DNA from: Bacteroidales bacterium
Lineage (GTDB): Bacteria > Bacteroidota > Bacteroidia > Bacteroidales > UBA932
Direction: 5' to 3'
DNA length: 35,027 nt
Assembly (NCBI GenBank): GCA_016282145.1
Contig: JAEEJZ010000028.1
Location: forward strand, 1 to 35,027
Shown here: positions 1 through 6,662 of the stretch, piece after piece
How positions within the stretch are numbered: position 1 is the stretch's first letter
Layout of the letters: each line of letters starts with the position of its first letter
Position numbers and translations under genes: made by a program
Notes under the pieces: generated by a model
Told to the model about the DNA's origin: nothing
The model's database searches: none
What the model saw: only the letters and a program-made list of their open reading frames with translations

Positions 1-19
1 ACAGGCCGATAAATCAAAA
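1..19 (+). repeat. recombination repeat, copy 1 (QADKSK site)
   Basis: The 18-mer caggccgataaatcaaaa (2-19) encodes the QADKSK junction. It recurs inverted at 1159-1176 and direct at 2249-2266. It marks the right-hand boundary of the exchangeable TRD in hsdS and is a candidate crossover site for the nearby recombinase. Confidence 0.7.
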
Positions 20-79
20 TTTGAACTCAAACAGGCCATCGAGAAGATTGACAAAGTGATGCGGTCCTTGATGCAATAA
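1..79 (+). CDS. hsdS: 3' end of the expressed type I restriction specificity subunit (partial)
   Basis: Only the last 25 codons are inside the window, in frame from base 2 and ending with TAA at 77-79. The peptide starts QADKSKFELKQAIEK and ends KVMRSLMQ, the coiled-coil distal conserved region that closes many Bacteroidales HsdS proteins. HsdS recognises the DNA target and docks HsdM and HsdR in a type I restriction-modification complex. The identity rests on the same QADKSK junction being found at the end of both cassettes at 1120-1713 and 1700-2281. Those cassettes stop soon after the junction, whereas this copy keeps the full C-terminal helix, so this is most likely the expressed copy. 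The rest of the gene and hsdM should lie to the left. Confidence 0.75.
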   Translation, partial: QADKSKFELKQAIEKIDKVMRSLMQ

Positions 80-85
80 CCGCCA

Positions 86-111
86 CTCAAGGCGCATCGT
101 CGCGTCTTGAG
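86..111. terminator. hairpin between convergent hsdS and recombinase genes
   Basis: A 10-bp stem (86-95 with 102-111, including one G-T wobble) encloses a 6-base loop. It sits between the stop of hsdS at 79 and the stop of the convergent recombinase at 135. Neither strand has a clear T-run after the stem, so it is a weak or bidirectional terminator at best. Confidence 0.45.
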
Positions 112-134
112 AGGGAGTTGATATTATGCGCTTT

Positions 135-1118
135 CTATGCTATAAACTTCCTGTGGGAATTTTTGACATTTGCCTGGTTGACCATTGCGTATTGAAGTGT
201 AGTATCCAGGCTTTGATGCCCTAACAGATGCTGGACCTGTTCAATCGGCATTCCCTTGTCGATGGCCATCGTTGCTAGTGTCCGTCGGAACTTATGCGGA
301 TGGACTTTATGGATATTCAGACATCTACCTAGGGTACGTAAACGAATTTCCACGCCACTGATTTGCAGTCGTTCATAAGGAGATAAAAGTGATACGAATA
401 ACGCGGGATTATCATCTGTTCTTGTATGCAAGTAGTTCTGCAGATGAATCTTGGTCCGTGCATCAAAATACACAATGCGCTGCTTGTTCCCCTTCCCTGT
501 GACAATACACTCCCTCGATTGGAAATCAATATCATTTCTATTTAATTTGATCAGTTCACCTACACGCATGCCCGTGGAAGCCAATATATCAATTAGAGCA
601 AGGTCACGCGGTTCTTTGCAAGAATCCCGCATCTGCTCCAGCATTTCATCGGTATAGGTTTCTTTGACTACCTTCCCGGTTTTAACCTTGTGAATGCGAC
701 GAACGGGACTCTTAATGATATAGTATTCCTCTTCCAACCAGGAAAAGAAACTGGACATAATGCGACGTACGTTATCAACGGTGACTTTCGAAACTCCATT
801 TTCTCGCTGGTATTGATCCAGATAATTCCTTAAGTCGTCCGTTGTAATTTGCCGGATGTCTTTGTCTATCTGCTGAAGTATCCCTGTAAGGGTGGACTCA
901 TAATAAGCCATTGATCGTTCTGAACACCCTTCCACCCTCTTTGCCGCAAGAAAGCTCTTCATTAGTTGCTCGTCGTTTGTTCCTTGCCCGTCTTTTCTTT
1001 TAGTTACTACAATGTCATGGAACACATTGTCCATCACATCTTTGAGTCTCTCCAATTGTTCGCTGCCCAGCGATTCTGTCATCGCCGCCAGCACTTGATT
1101 CACAAGTTTAACTATCAT
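135..1118 (-). CDS. tyrosine recombinase (DNA invertase-type integrase of the hsdS shufflon)
   Basis: The 327-residue protein has the N-terminal SAM-like core-binding domain (about residues 48-135) and the C-terminal catalytic domain of phage-integrase family recombinases. The catalytic set is visible: R185 in STGMRVGEL, a lysine in the TGKGNK beta-hairpin near 209-212, H275 and R278 in HPHKFRR, H301 in LLGHQ, and the nucleophile Y310 in LQYAMVN. Family members cut and rejoin DNA at short inverted repeats. Its position between the expressed hsdS end and the silent cassettes, with repeats on the cassette boundaries, implies that it inverts hsdS segments. It starts two bases after the minus-strand cassette stops (TAATATG), so the two are probably co-translated when transcribed. 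It lies opposite to hsdS in the present arrangement. No good promoter is visible directly upstream. Confidence 0.9.
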   Translation of the reverse strand: MIVKLVNQVLAAMTESLGSEQLERLKDVMDNVFHDIVVTKRKDGQGTNDEQLMKSFLAAKRVEGCSERSMAYYESTLTGILQQIDKDIRQITTDDLRNYLDQYQRENGVSKVTVDNVRRIMSSFFSWLEEEYYIIKSPVRRIHKVKTGKVVKETYTDEMLEQMRDSCKEPRDLALIDILASTGMRVGELIKLNRNDIDFQSRECIVTGKGNKQRIVYFDARTKIHLQNYLHTRTDDNPALFVSLLSPYERLQISGVEIRLRTLGRCLNIHKVHPHKFRRTLATMAIDKGMPIEQVQHLLGHQSLDTTLQYAMVNQANVKNSHRKFIA

Positions 1119-1119
1119 A

Positions 1120-1713
1120 TTATTTTTGTATTGGTTTAAGTTGAAATTTACTTATTTGTTTTGATTTATCGGCCTGATTCATCAGTACGATAAATAACTT
1201 TTGCTCTTCCAAAGGAGGGACTATTATTCTTAGCCCATCATACTGTTTTGCACTGATGTTTGGCTGAGCTCCGACCTTTTGAGTTAACTCTACCCACTTG
1301 AAGTACTCTTGAGAATGGGTATATGCAAAAACGAAATCGGGTAAAACAGCATCTAGAAACCTGTATTTTATTAGATACCCCGCATAAAAGGCCTTCCCTT
1401 TTTTGTGCAAGTATGTTTTTCCAACTGTCGCCCCGGTTCTTGCAAATAATAAATCACCTTCATGTAAAAGGTATTTGTCTTCGGCGACTTCAGGGCTTAC
1501 CTTATCACTGTTCAGATTCCCAGAATCATCAATATCGGTAATACGAATATATCTACCTATCGCTGGATTAAACTTTGTCGCAGGCGTATTCGCGCCATAT
1601 TCTCCAGATGATACCGCAATCTCCCTTAGAGTTCTGACTGGATATGTGCTTCGTTCTGTAGTTCCAAACCGAGCGATAAATTGCGATTGAGAGATCGTTT
1701 TGAAAAGTGGCAA
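1120..1713 (-). CDS. hsdS: silent hsdS cassette: one target-recognition domain, minus orientation
   Basis: This reading frame holds a single HsdS half. It opens with SQFIARFG (end of the central conserved region), continues through one TRD of about 150 residues that includes DLLFARTGATVGKTYL and IVPPLEEQKLF, and ends at QADKSKQISKFQLKPIQK. The only start is a TTG inside the spacer between the inverted repeats, so it is probably not expressed as an independent subunit. It lacks the first TRD and the long C-terminal helix of the copy at the left edge. Its orientation is opposite to the expressed hsdS, which is what simple inversion needs. Type I S subunits carry two TRDs that each read half of the bipartite target, so a swap would change one half-site. 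Confidence 0.85.
   Translation of the reverse strand: MPLFKTISQSQFIARFGTTERSTYPVRTLREIAVSSGEYGANTPATKFNPAIGRYIRITDIDDSGNLNSDKVSPEVAEDKYLLHEGDLLFARTGATVGKTYLHKKGKAFYAGYLIKYRFLDAVLPDFVFAYTHSQEYFKWVELTQKVGAQPNISAKQYDGLRIIVPPLEEQKLFIVLMNQADKSKQISKFQLKPIQK
1154..1176 (-). repeat. recombination repeat, copy 2 (QADKSK site, inverted)
   Basis: On the minus strand these 23 bases match 2249-2271 perfectly, and 18 of them (1159-1176) match 2-19. It is the distal boundary of the minus-strand cassette. Confidence 0.75.
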
Positions 1714-1727
1714 CTCGCAATTTATCG
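1674..1727. repeat. inverted repeat pair at the shared 5' end of both hsdS cassettes
   Basis: A perfect 13-bp arm, cgataaattgcga at 1674-1686, is mirrored by tcgcaatttatcg at 1715-1727, with a 28-base spacer. Each arm encodes the SQFI motif at the start of one cassette. A matching site is expected inside the expressed hsdS to the left of the window, which would let the TRDs be exchanged by inversion. Confidence 0.8.
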
Positions 1728-2281
1728 AGATGTTCGGAAATCCTATGCTAGGCGAACAAAAGTATCCGCTAAAGAAGCTCGGAGATTGCTGCGTTATTAA
1801 CCCTAAACGGGGAAAGGTAACGCTCTCGGATTCTGACCCTGTTTCTTTTGTTCCGATGCCATCTGTCAGTGAAGAGGGTTACCTTCAAGATGTGTCTGAT
1901 TCAGAGTATGGGAGCGTGAAAAAGGGATTCACATACTTTGAAAACGGAGATGTGTTGTTTGCGAAGATAACGCCTTGTATGGAAAATGGGAAAGGAGCTA
2001 TAGCCCATAGCCTGACTAATGGCATAGGAATGGGCTCAACAGAGTTCCATGTGCTGCGTCCTATTGAAGGCAAATCAAACTCATTTTGGCTCTTTACTTT
2101 GACTAAACTTCCTGAATTTAGAGAGAAAGCCGCGCATAATATGAGTGGTACTGGTGGACAGCAAAGAGTACGTGCGGATTTCCTTGAGAATTTCATGATC
2201 GGGTTGCCACCTATTGAATCACAGAATGATTTAGAGAGCATCTGCCGACAGGCCGATAAATCAAAACAAATCACTGAGTGA
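1700..2281 (+). CDS. hsdS: silent hsdS cassette: one target-recognition domain, plus orientation
   Basis: This is a second single-TRD HsdS half on the opposite strand. It begins SQFIEMFGNPMLGEQKYP, contains GDVLFAKITPCMENGKGA and the typical IGLPPIESQNDLE stretch before the helix, and ends QADKSKQITE. As with its neighbour, the nominal TTG start lies in the spacer of the inverted repeat, and the protein is half the length of a normal HsdS, so it is best read as a storage cassette. Its TRD differs from the minus cassette across nearly its whole length, whereas both ends are conserved. It stops 83 bases before the first likely ATG of the ATPase gene. Confidence 0.85.
   Translation: MKSGNSQFIEMFGNPMLGEQKYPLKKLGDCCVINPKRGKVTLSDSDPVSFVPMPSVSEEGYLQDVSDSEYGSVKKGFTYFENGDVLFAKITPCMENGKGAIAHSLTNGIGMGSTEFHVLRPIEGKSNSFWLFTLTKLPEFREKAAHNMSGTGGQQRVRADFLENFMIGLPPIESQNDLESICRQADKSKQITE
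2249..2271 (+). repeat. recombination repeat, copy 3 (QADKSK site)
   Basis: The distal boundary of the plus-strand cassette. It is identical over 23 bases to the minus strand at 1154-1176 and over 18 bases to 2-19. Inversion between 1154-1176 and 2249-2271 would exchange the orientations of the two cassettes. Confidence 0.75.
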
Positions 2282-2297
2282 AGGATTCCCGTATAGC

Positions 2298-2328
2298 TGG
2301 ACCACAATTTTGTGGACCACAATTTTGT
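2298..2328 (+). repeat. 15-bp perfect tandem duplication upstream of the ATPase gene
   Basis: Two adjacent copies of tggaccacaattttg (2298-2312, 2313-2327), plus one further matching base. The TTTG at the end of the second copy forms the likely -33 box of the promoter at 2324-2354, so the duplication overlaps a regulatory site. Confidence 0.85.
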
Positions 2329-2354
2329 ATACCAAGTATTTTTACTTATTTTTG
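2324..2354 (+). promoter_or_regulatory. Bacteroidota-type promoter for the ATPase-hsdR pair
   Basis: TTTG at 2324-2327, a 19-base spacer and TATTTTTG at 2347-2354 match the -33/-7 consensus (TTTG, 19-21 bases, TAnnTTTG). Transcription would begin about 2358-2361, only a few bases before the ATG choices at 2365 and 2371, so the leader would be very short. Confidence 0.5.
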
Positions 2355-2370
2355 TCAAAAATTAATGACC

Positions 2371-3504
2371 ATGAGTAAGCCTTTCGTATATGGAACGGCC
2401 GTTTTCGGAGAGAATTTCACGGATAGAAAATCGGAGACTAAGCGCTTGAAGATGAACTTTGAGGCTGGAGTGAACACCATCTTGATTTCCCCACGCAGAA
2501 CAGGAAAAACATCTCTTGTTTACCGAGCCAAAGAACAAATCTCAGATTCTTCCATCAAGATTATCATGATGGACATATATGATTGCCGAGACGAATATGA
2601 CTTTTATGAGCGCTTTGCGTCCGCTATACTCAGAGGGGTAGCCTCTAAAGCTGAACAGGCGACGGAATTGGCAAAGCGATTCCTTTCCCGACTTACCCCA
2701 AAGATATCCTTGTCCCCCGATCCTACGCAAGACTTTTCTATTTCCTTGGGAATCGGACCTAAAACGGAAAAGCCTGAGGACATTCTCAATCTTCCTGAAG
2801 ATATTGCTCAAAGGAAGAAAATTAAGGTTGTAATTTGTATAGATGAATTTCAACAGATTGGAGAATTCCAGGATTCCGTAACTTTCCAAAAGAAAGTGAG
2901 GGGGGTATGGCAACTTCAAAAGAATGTTTCTTATTGTTTGTTCGGGAGCAAAAAGCATATGATGGACAATTTGTTCCAGAACAAGGCGATGCCGTTTTAC
3001 CATTTCGGGGATCTGATTAGCCTGAATCCAATCGCGAAAGAGGAATGGGTCGAATATGTCACTCAGCGCTTTCAAACGAGGGAAATGAAGATTTCTGCTG
3101 TTTTAGCCGGGAAAATATGCGACAAAGTTCAGTTGTATTCATCTTATGTTCAGCAGCTTGCATGGAACGTAATGATTGAAGCTGAAGAGAAGGAAGTGTC
3201 AGAGCAAGACGTCGAAAATGGGTTTGAGATGCTTATTCGGCAAACATCTGCTCTTTTCGTGCGTGAAATAGCCAATCTGACCGTTTTTCAGATGAACTAT
3301 CTCAAAGCAGTCGATGCTGGAGTTCATAATGGATTTGGGTCGGCAAAAGTGTTGGAGGATTTCAGATTAGGAAGCAAATCCAACATTTCCCGGATAGAGA
3401 GTGTATTAATCAGTAAAGAGTTGATTGATAAGCGTCCAAACGGCGTATATTTTGCCGATCCCGTTTTTGCATACTGGTTTCACAGAGAATATTGCTGCAA
3501 ATAA
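2371..3504 (+). CDS. AAA family ATPase (archaeal-type ATPase domain with C-terminal winged helix)
   Basis: A 377-residue P-loop ATPase. Walker A is SPRRTGKTS (about residues 40-48) and Walker B is KVVICIDEF (152-160), with the DEF ending typical of the archaeal-type ATPase family (Pfam Atpase_2-like). The C-terminal third looks like a winged helix, with FGSAKVLEDFRLGSKSNISR and a conserved DPVFAYWF ending that is common in this family. An in-frame extension to 2278 crosses the tandem repeat and has no family character, so I chose MSKPFVYG at 2371; ATG at 2365 is equally possible. It lies 11 bases before hsdR and is probably cotranscribed with it. Its role beside a type I system is unknown; it could be an accessory or regulatory factor, or an independent defence gene. 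Confidence 0.8.
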   Translation: MSKPFVYGTAVFGENFTDRKSETKRLKMNFEAGVNTILISPRRTGKTSLVYRAKEQISDSSIKIIMMDIYDCRDEYDFYERFASAILRGVASKAEQATELAKRFLSRLTPKISLSPDPTQDFSISLGIGPKTEKPEDILNLPEDIAQRKKIKVVICIDEFQQIGEFQDSVTFQKKVRGVWQLQKNVSYCLFGSKKHMMDNLFQNKAMPFYHFGDLISLNPIAKEEWVEYVTQRFQTREMKISAVLAGKICDKVQLYSSYVQQLAWNVMIEAEEKEVSEQDVENGFEMLIRQTSALFVREIANLTVFQMNYLKAVDAGVHNGFGSAKVLEDFRLGSKSNISRIESVLISKELIDKRPNGVYFADPVFAYWFHREYCCK

Positions 3505-3515
3505 AGAATTCGGAC

Positions 3516-6425
3516 ATGTTTACAGAAGATACTATTGAGAAGTCTCTTATTGAGATTGCCAAACAAATTGGTTGGGAGTATGTTTCGGCCGACAGCATCC
3601 CCCGTGATATGCATGATGTGCTGGTTGGAAGTTGGCTTAAGGACGCAATTATTCGCATTAATGTCGGCTTGACTTCTTCTCAAGCTGAAGATGTAATATC
3701 TCGTCTCCAGGCAGCGGTACGGGCTGTTCTGCCCCATGATCTTGTAACAGCAAATGAACGTTTCAAGGAGCTTATTTTTGAAAAAAATAGCTATGCCTTT
3801 GGTGAGAATGGTGATAATATTCCCATTGCCTTTTTCGATTACAATAACTTACAGAACAACTATTGCGTAATCACTAATCAATGGATGTATCCTAAGTCCA
3901 GCATCCAGGGAGGTAAGCGCTTGGACCTTGTTCTTATCATCAATGGTATTCCGCTGGTTCTCGGGGAGACAAAGAGTCCGGTGCGTAGTAGTATTACTTG
4001 GGCAGATGGAGCTAACGATATCCTCAGCTATGAAATGAGCATTCCGCAGATGTTTGTTCCTAATATTCTCAACTTTGCTACTGAAGGGAAAACCTTCCGC
4101 TACGGCGGTATTGGTTCTCCGCTTACCAAGTGGGGGCCTTGGTTTGAGGGTGAGGTTAAGACCGAAGGGACGTTGGAAGATGTTCACCGTTCCTTCACTC
4201 AGATGATGCAGCCGGCCAAACTTCTGGATATCATGCGTTTCTTTACGCTGTATTCCACGGATAAAAAGCATCGCAAAATTAAGATTGTCTGTCGCTACCA
4301 ACAGTACGAAGGCGCCAACGCTGTCGTAGAGCGTGTGAAGACCGGCTATCCCAAGAAAGGCCTCATATGGCATTTTCAGGGCTCCGGCAAGTCTCTGCTG
4401 ATGGTTTTTGCTGCCCAGAAGTTGAGGATGCAACCTGAACTCAAATCTCCGACAGTAGTCATCGTGGATGACCGCCTGGATTTGGAATCCCAGATTACTG
4501 CCGATTTCAATAACGTAGATATTCCAAATCTGGCCGGGGCCGATAGTAAAGAAGCTCTTATTGATTTCTTTAAACAGGATCAGAGAAAGATTCTGATTAC
4601 TACTATCTTTAAGTTTGGAGATGTCACCGAGAAATTATCAGACCGTACCAACATTATTCTGATGTGCGATGAAGCTCATCGTACACAGGAAGGCGATCTT
4701 GGAGAAAAAATGCGAATTGCTTTGCCGAATGCATTTTTCTTCGGTCTTACCGGTACACCAATCAATAAGCTGGATCATAACACCTTTGCTACCTTTGGTG
4801 CCGAATCTGACAAGTCTGGTTATATGAGTCGGTACTCATTCTCCGACTCTATTAAAGATGGAGCCACTTTGAAACTAGAGTTTGAGCCTGTCCCAGTAGA
4901 ACTCCACATTGACCAGACAGCTCTCGACGCTGAGTTCGATGCCCTTACAGACCAGATTTCTCAAGAAGACAAAGTAATGCTGGTGAGGAAGACAAATACT
5001 GAAGCCCTCTTTACTTCACCGGACCGAATCAGAAAGGTTTGCGAGCACCTAGTAAATCATTTTCGCGAGAATGTTGAACCCACCGGTTTGAAGGCTCAGG
5101 TAGTCGTGTATAACCGCGCTTGTTGCGTGGCCTATAAGAAAGAGATCGACCTCCTTTTAGGGCGAGAAGATGCCACTACTATCGTCATGCATACCGAAGG
5201 GGACAAAGCAGATGAATTCAAAGCCTGGAGGCGTTCCAAAGACGAGGAAAGCAAGATTTTGGATCGCTTCCGCGACCCGATGGATCCACTCAAGATTGTC
5301 ATAGTTACATCTAAACTTCTTACTGGTTTCGATGCTCCTATCCTTCAGTGTATGTACCTGGATAAGCCGATGAAGGACCATACACTGTTGCAGGCCATTT
5401 GCCGTGTCAATCGCGTCTATAATGATCAGAAGACGCACGGACTTGTGGTGGATTATGTGGGAATCTTTGACAATGTGGCCAAGGCGCTGATGTTTGATGA
5501 TACCTCTATGAGGAAAATCATCTCCAACAAGAATGAACTCAAGTCGCACATTCCAGAGTTGATGAAGAAGTGTTTGAATTACTTCCCGAATGTGGATCGT
5601 AAGGTTAGCGGCTTTGAAGGCCTTATTCAGGCACAACAGTGTCTTCCCACAAATGACAACAAAGATCAATTTGCTGCAGATTTTGTCGTTCTCTCTCACA
5701 CATGGGATATTATTTCCCCAGATGAGTTCTTGACGCAATATAAGAAGGACTATGTTTGGCTTTGTCAGGTTTATGAGAGCATCAAACCGATTAGCGGAAC
5801 CGGGTCCCTTGTTTGGAAAATGCTTGGTCCTAAGACCATTGAACTGGTTCACCGTTACGTTACGACCATTGATATCGGAGAGAGTGTCACCTTGGAGAAG
5901 CTAGTCATCGATGCCGCCGTCTTGGATGCCGCAATCTCTGAAGCCGAGGCGAAAAAGAAGATTAAGGAAGTCGAGCAGATTTTGATTCCTCGTATCAAGC
6001 AGCACATAAACAATCCTAAGTTCAAGCGTCTAGCCCAGAAGATGGATGAGCTTCGAGAAAAGATGGCACATAACCTGAAGACCAGCATCGAATTCTTGAA
6101 GGACATTCTTGAGATGGCGAAGGAAGTTTTGGAGGCTGAAAAGGATGTTAAACCCGTGGATAATCGCGAACGCGCAAAGGCTGCACTCACGGAACTCTTC
6201 CAGAGTATAAAGAATCCGGAGACACCCATCATCGTGGAAAATATTGTTAACGATATTGACCAGAAGGTTGTGGCCATTGTTCGCAATTTCAATGATGTTT
6301 TCCAGACTGTCTCGGGCAAAAAAGAAGTTCAGCGTCAATTGCGCACAATCCTCTGGATAAAGTATAAAATCAAGGATCAAGAAGTCTTTGATAAAGCTTA
6401 TTCCTACATCGAAATGTATTATTGA
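3516..6425 (+). CDS. hsdR: type I restriction endonuclease subunit R (translocase and nuclease)
   Basis: A 969-residue HsdR, a usual length. The N-terminal PD-(D/E)xK nuclease centre is visible as D137 (KRLDLVLI) with E151 and K153 (VLGETKSP). The SF2 motor follows, with Walker A HFQGSGKS (about 286-293), the motif II DEAHR (385-389), the motif III LTGTPI, and the late motifs TGFDAPILQCMYLDK and LQAICRVNR. The C-terminus (about 770-960) is helical and charged, as expected for docking onto the methylase core. HsdR pumps DNA past an unmethylated target and cuts at a distance. I chose ATG at 3516 rather than the upstream in-frame codon at 3492, because the latter overlaps the ATPase gene and adds only eight unconserved residues. 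hsdM is not in the window. Confidence 0.95.
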   Translation: MFTEDTIEKSLIEIAKQIGWEYVSADSIPRDMHDVLVGSWLKDAIIRINVGLTSSQAEDVISRLQAAVRAVLPHDLVTANERFKELIFEKNSYAFGENGDNIPIAFFDYNNLQNNYCVITNQWMYPKSSIQGGKRLDLVLIINGIPLVLGETKSPVRSSITWADGANDILSYEMSIPQMFVPNILNFATEGKTFRYGGIGSPLTKWGPWFEGEVKTEGTLEDVHRSFTQMMQPAKLLDIMRFFTLYSTDKKHRKIKIVCRYQQYEGANAVVERVKTGYPKKGLIWHFQGSGKSLLMVFAAQKLRMQPELKSPTVVIVDDRLDLESQITADFNNVDIPNLAGADSKEALIDFFKQDQRKILITTIFKFGDVTEKLSDRTNIILMCDEAHRTQEGDLGEKMRIALPNAFFFGLTGTPINKLDHNTFATFGAESDKSGYMSRYSFSDSIKDGATLKLEFEPVPVELHIDQTALDAEFDALTDQISQEDKVMLVRKTNTEALFTSPDRIRKVCEHLVNHFRENVEPTGLKAQVVVYNRACCVAYKKEIDLLLGREDATTIVMHTEGDKADEFKAWRRSKDEESKILDRFRDPMDPLKIVIVTSKLLTGFDAPILQCMYLDKPMKDHTLLQAICRVNRVYNDQKTHGLVVDYVGIFDNVAKALMFDDTSMRKIISNKNELKSHIPELMKKCLNYFPNVDRKVSGFEGLIQAQQCLPTNDNKDQFAADFVVLSHTWDIISPDEFLTQYKKDYVWLCQVYESIKPISGTGSLVWKMLGPKTIELVHRYVTTIDIGESVTLEKLVIDAAVLDAAISEAEAKKKIKEVEQILIPRIKQHINNPKFKRLAQKMDELREKMAHNLKTSIEFLKDILEMAKEVLEAEKDVKPVDNRERAKAALTELFQSIKNPETPIIVENIVNDIDQKVVAIVRNFNDVFQTVSGKKEVQRQLRTILWIKYKIKDQEVFDKAYSYIEMYY

Positions 6426-6474
6426 TAAAGGTTTTTTGGCCGTTTACTTGCAGGAGGACTACTGAATCAATCGT

Positions 6475-6516
6475 CTAATAACAAACACGAGCCTCTTCGA
6501 CAAGGGGAGAGGCTCG
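6475..6516 (-). terminator. rho-independent-like terminator on the minus strand
   Basis: A 9-bp GC-rich stem (6488-6496 with 6508-6516, loop 11) is followed on the minus strand by TGTTTGTTATT. It would end transcription coming from the nucleotidyltransferase gene or from the hairpin cluster. It also lies 62 bases after the hsdR stop and may serve both directions. Confidence 0.55.
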
Positions 6517-6521
6517 ACTTA

Positions 6522-6586
6522 GCACGTTTTTAAGTGCATGGTATAGCGACAAAGTCTATACGGGCACTGAACTAGGTGCAAAGGTA
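6522..6586 (-). other. symmetric hairpin cluster with a -7-like box: candidate small RNA or insertion remnant
   Basis: Three short stems follow one another: GCAC-8-GTGC at 6522-6537, GTATAG-9-CTATAC at 6541-6561, and GCAC-8-GTGC at 6564-6579. The outer two have the same stem and loop size and flank the central one nearly symmetrically. On the minus strand TACCTTTG (6579-6586) fits the Bacteroidota -7 box, and the terminator-like hairpin at 6488-6516 lies downstream, so a structured transcript of about 100 bases is possible. No good -33 box was found. The alternative is a remnant of a mobile element end; no transposase is present. Apart from these hairpins and the terminator, 6426-6662 holds nothing I recognise. 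Confidence 0.35.
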
Positions 6587-6662
6587 AGACTTTTTCTGAT
6601 ATTGCTATATCTCATCCGTCCCAATTAGAGCTTTTTAAAGCTTGAATTTGCGACAGTTAAAC

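Noticed and set aside
1120..2281. Two separate functional S subunits
   Set aside because: Each has only one TRD, opens with a TTG in the spacer of the inverted repeat, and lacks the C-terminal helix. Half-size S proteins can dimerise in a few systems, so activity is not excluded, but cassette storage fits better.
6426..6662. Insertion sequence
   Set aside because: No transposase or long terminal repeats are present; only short hairpins, which are reported as an open question.
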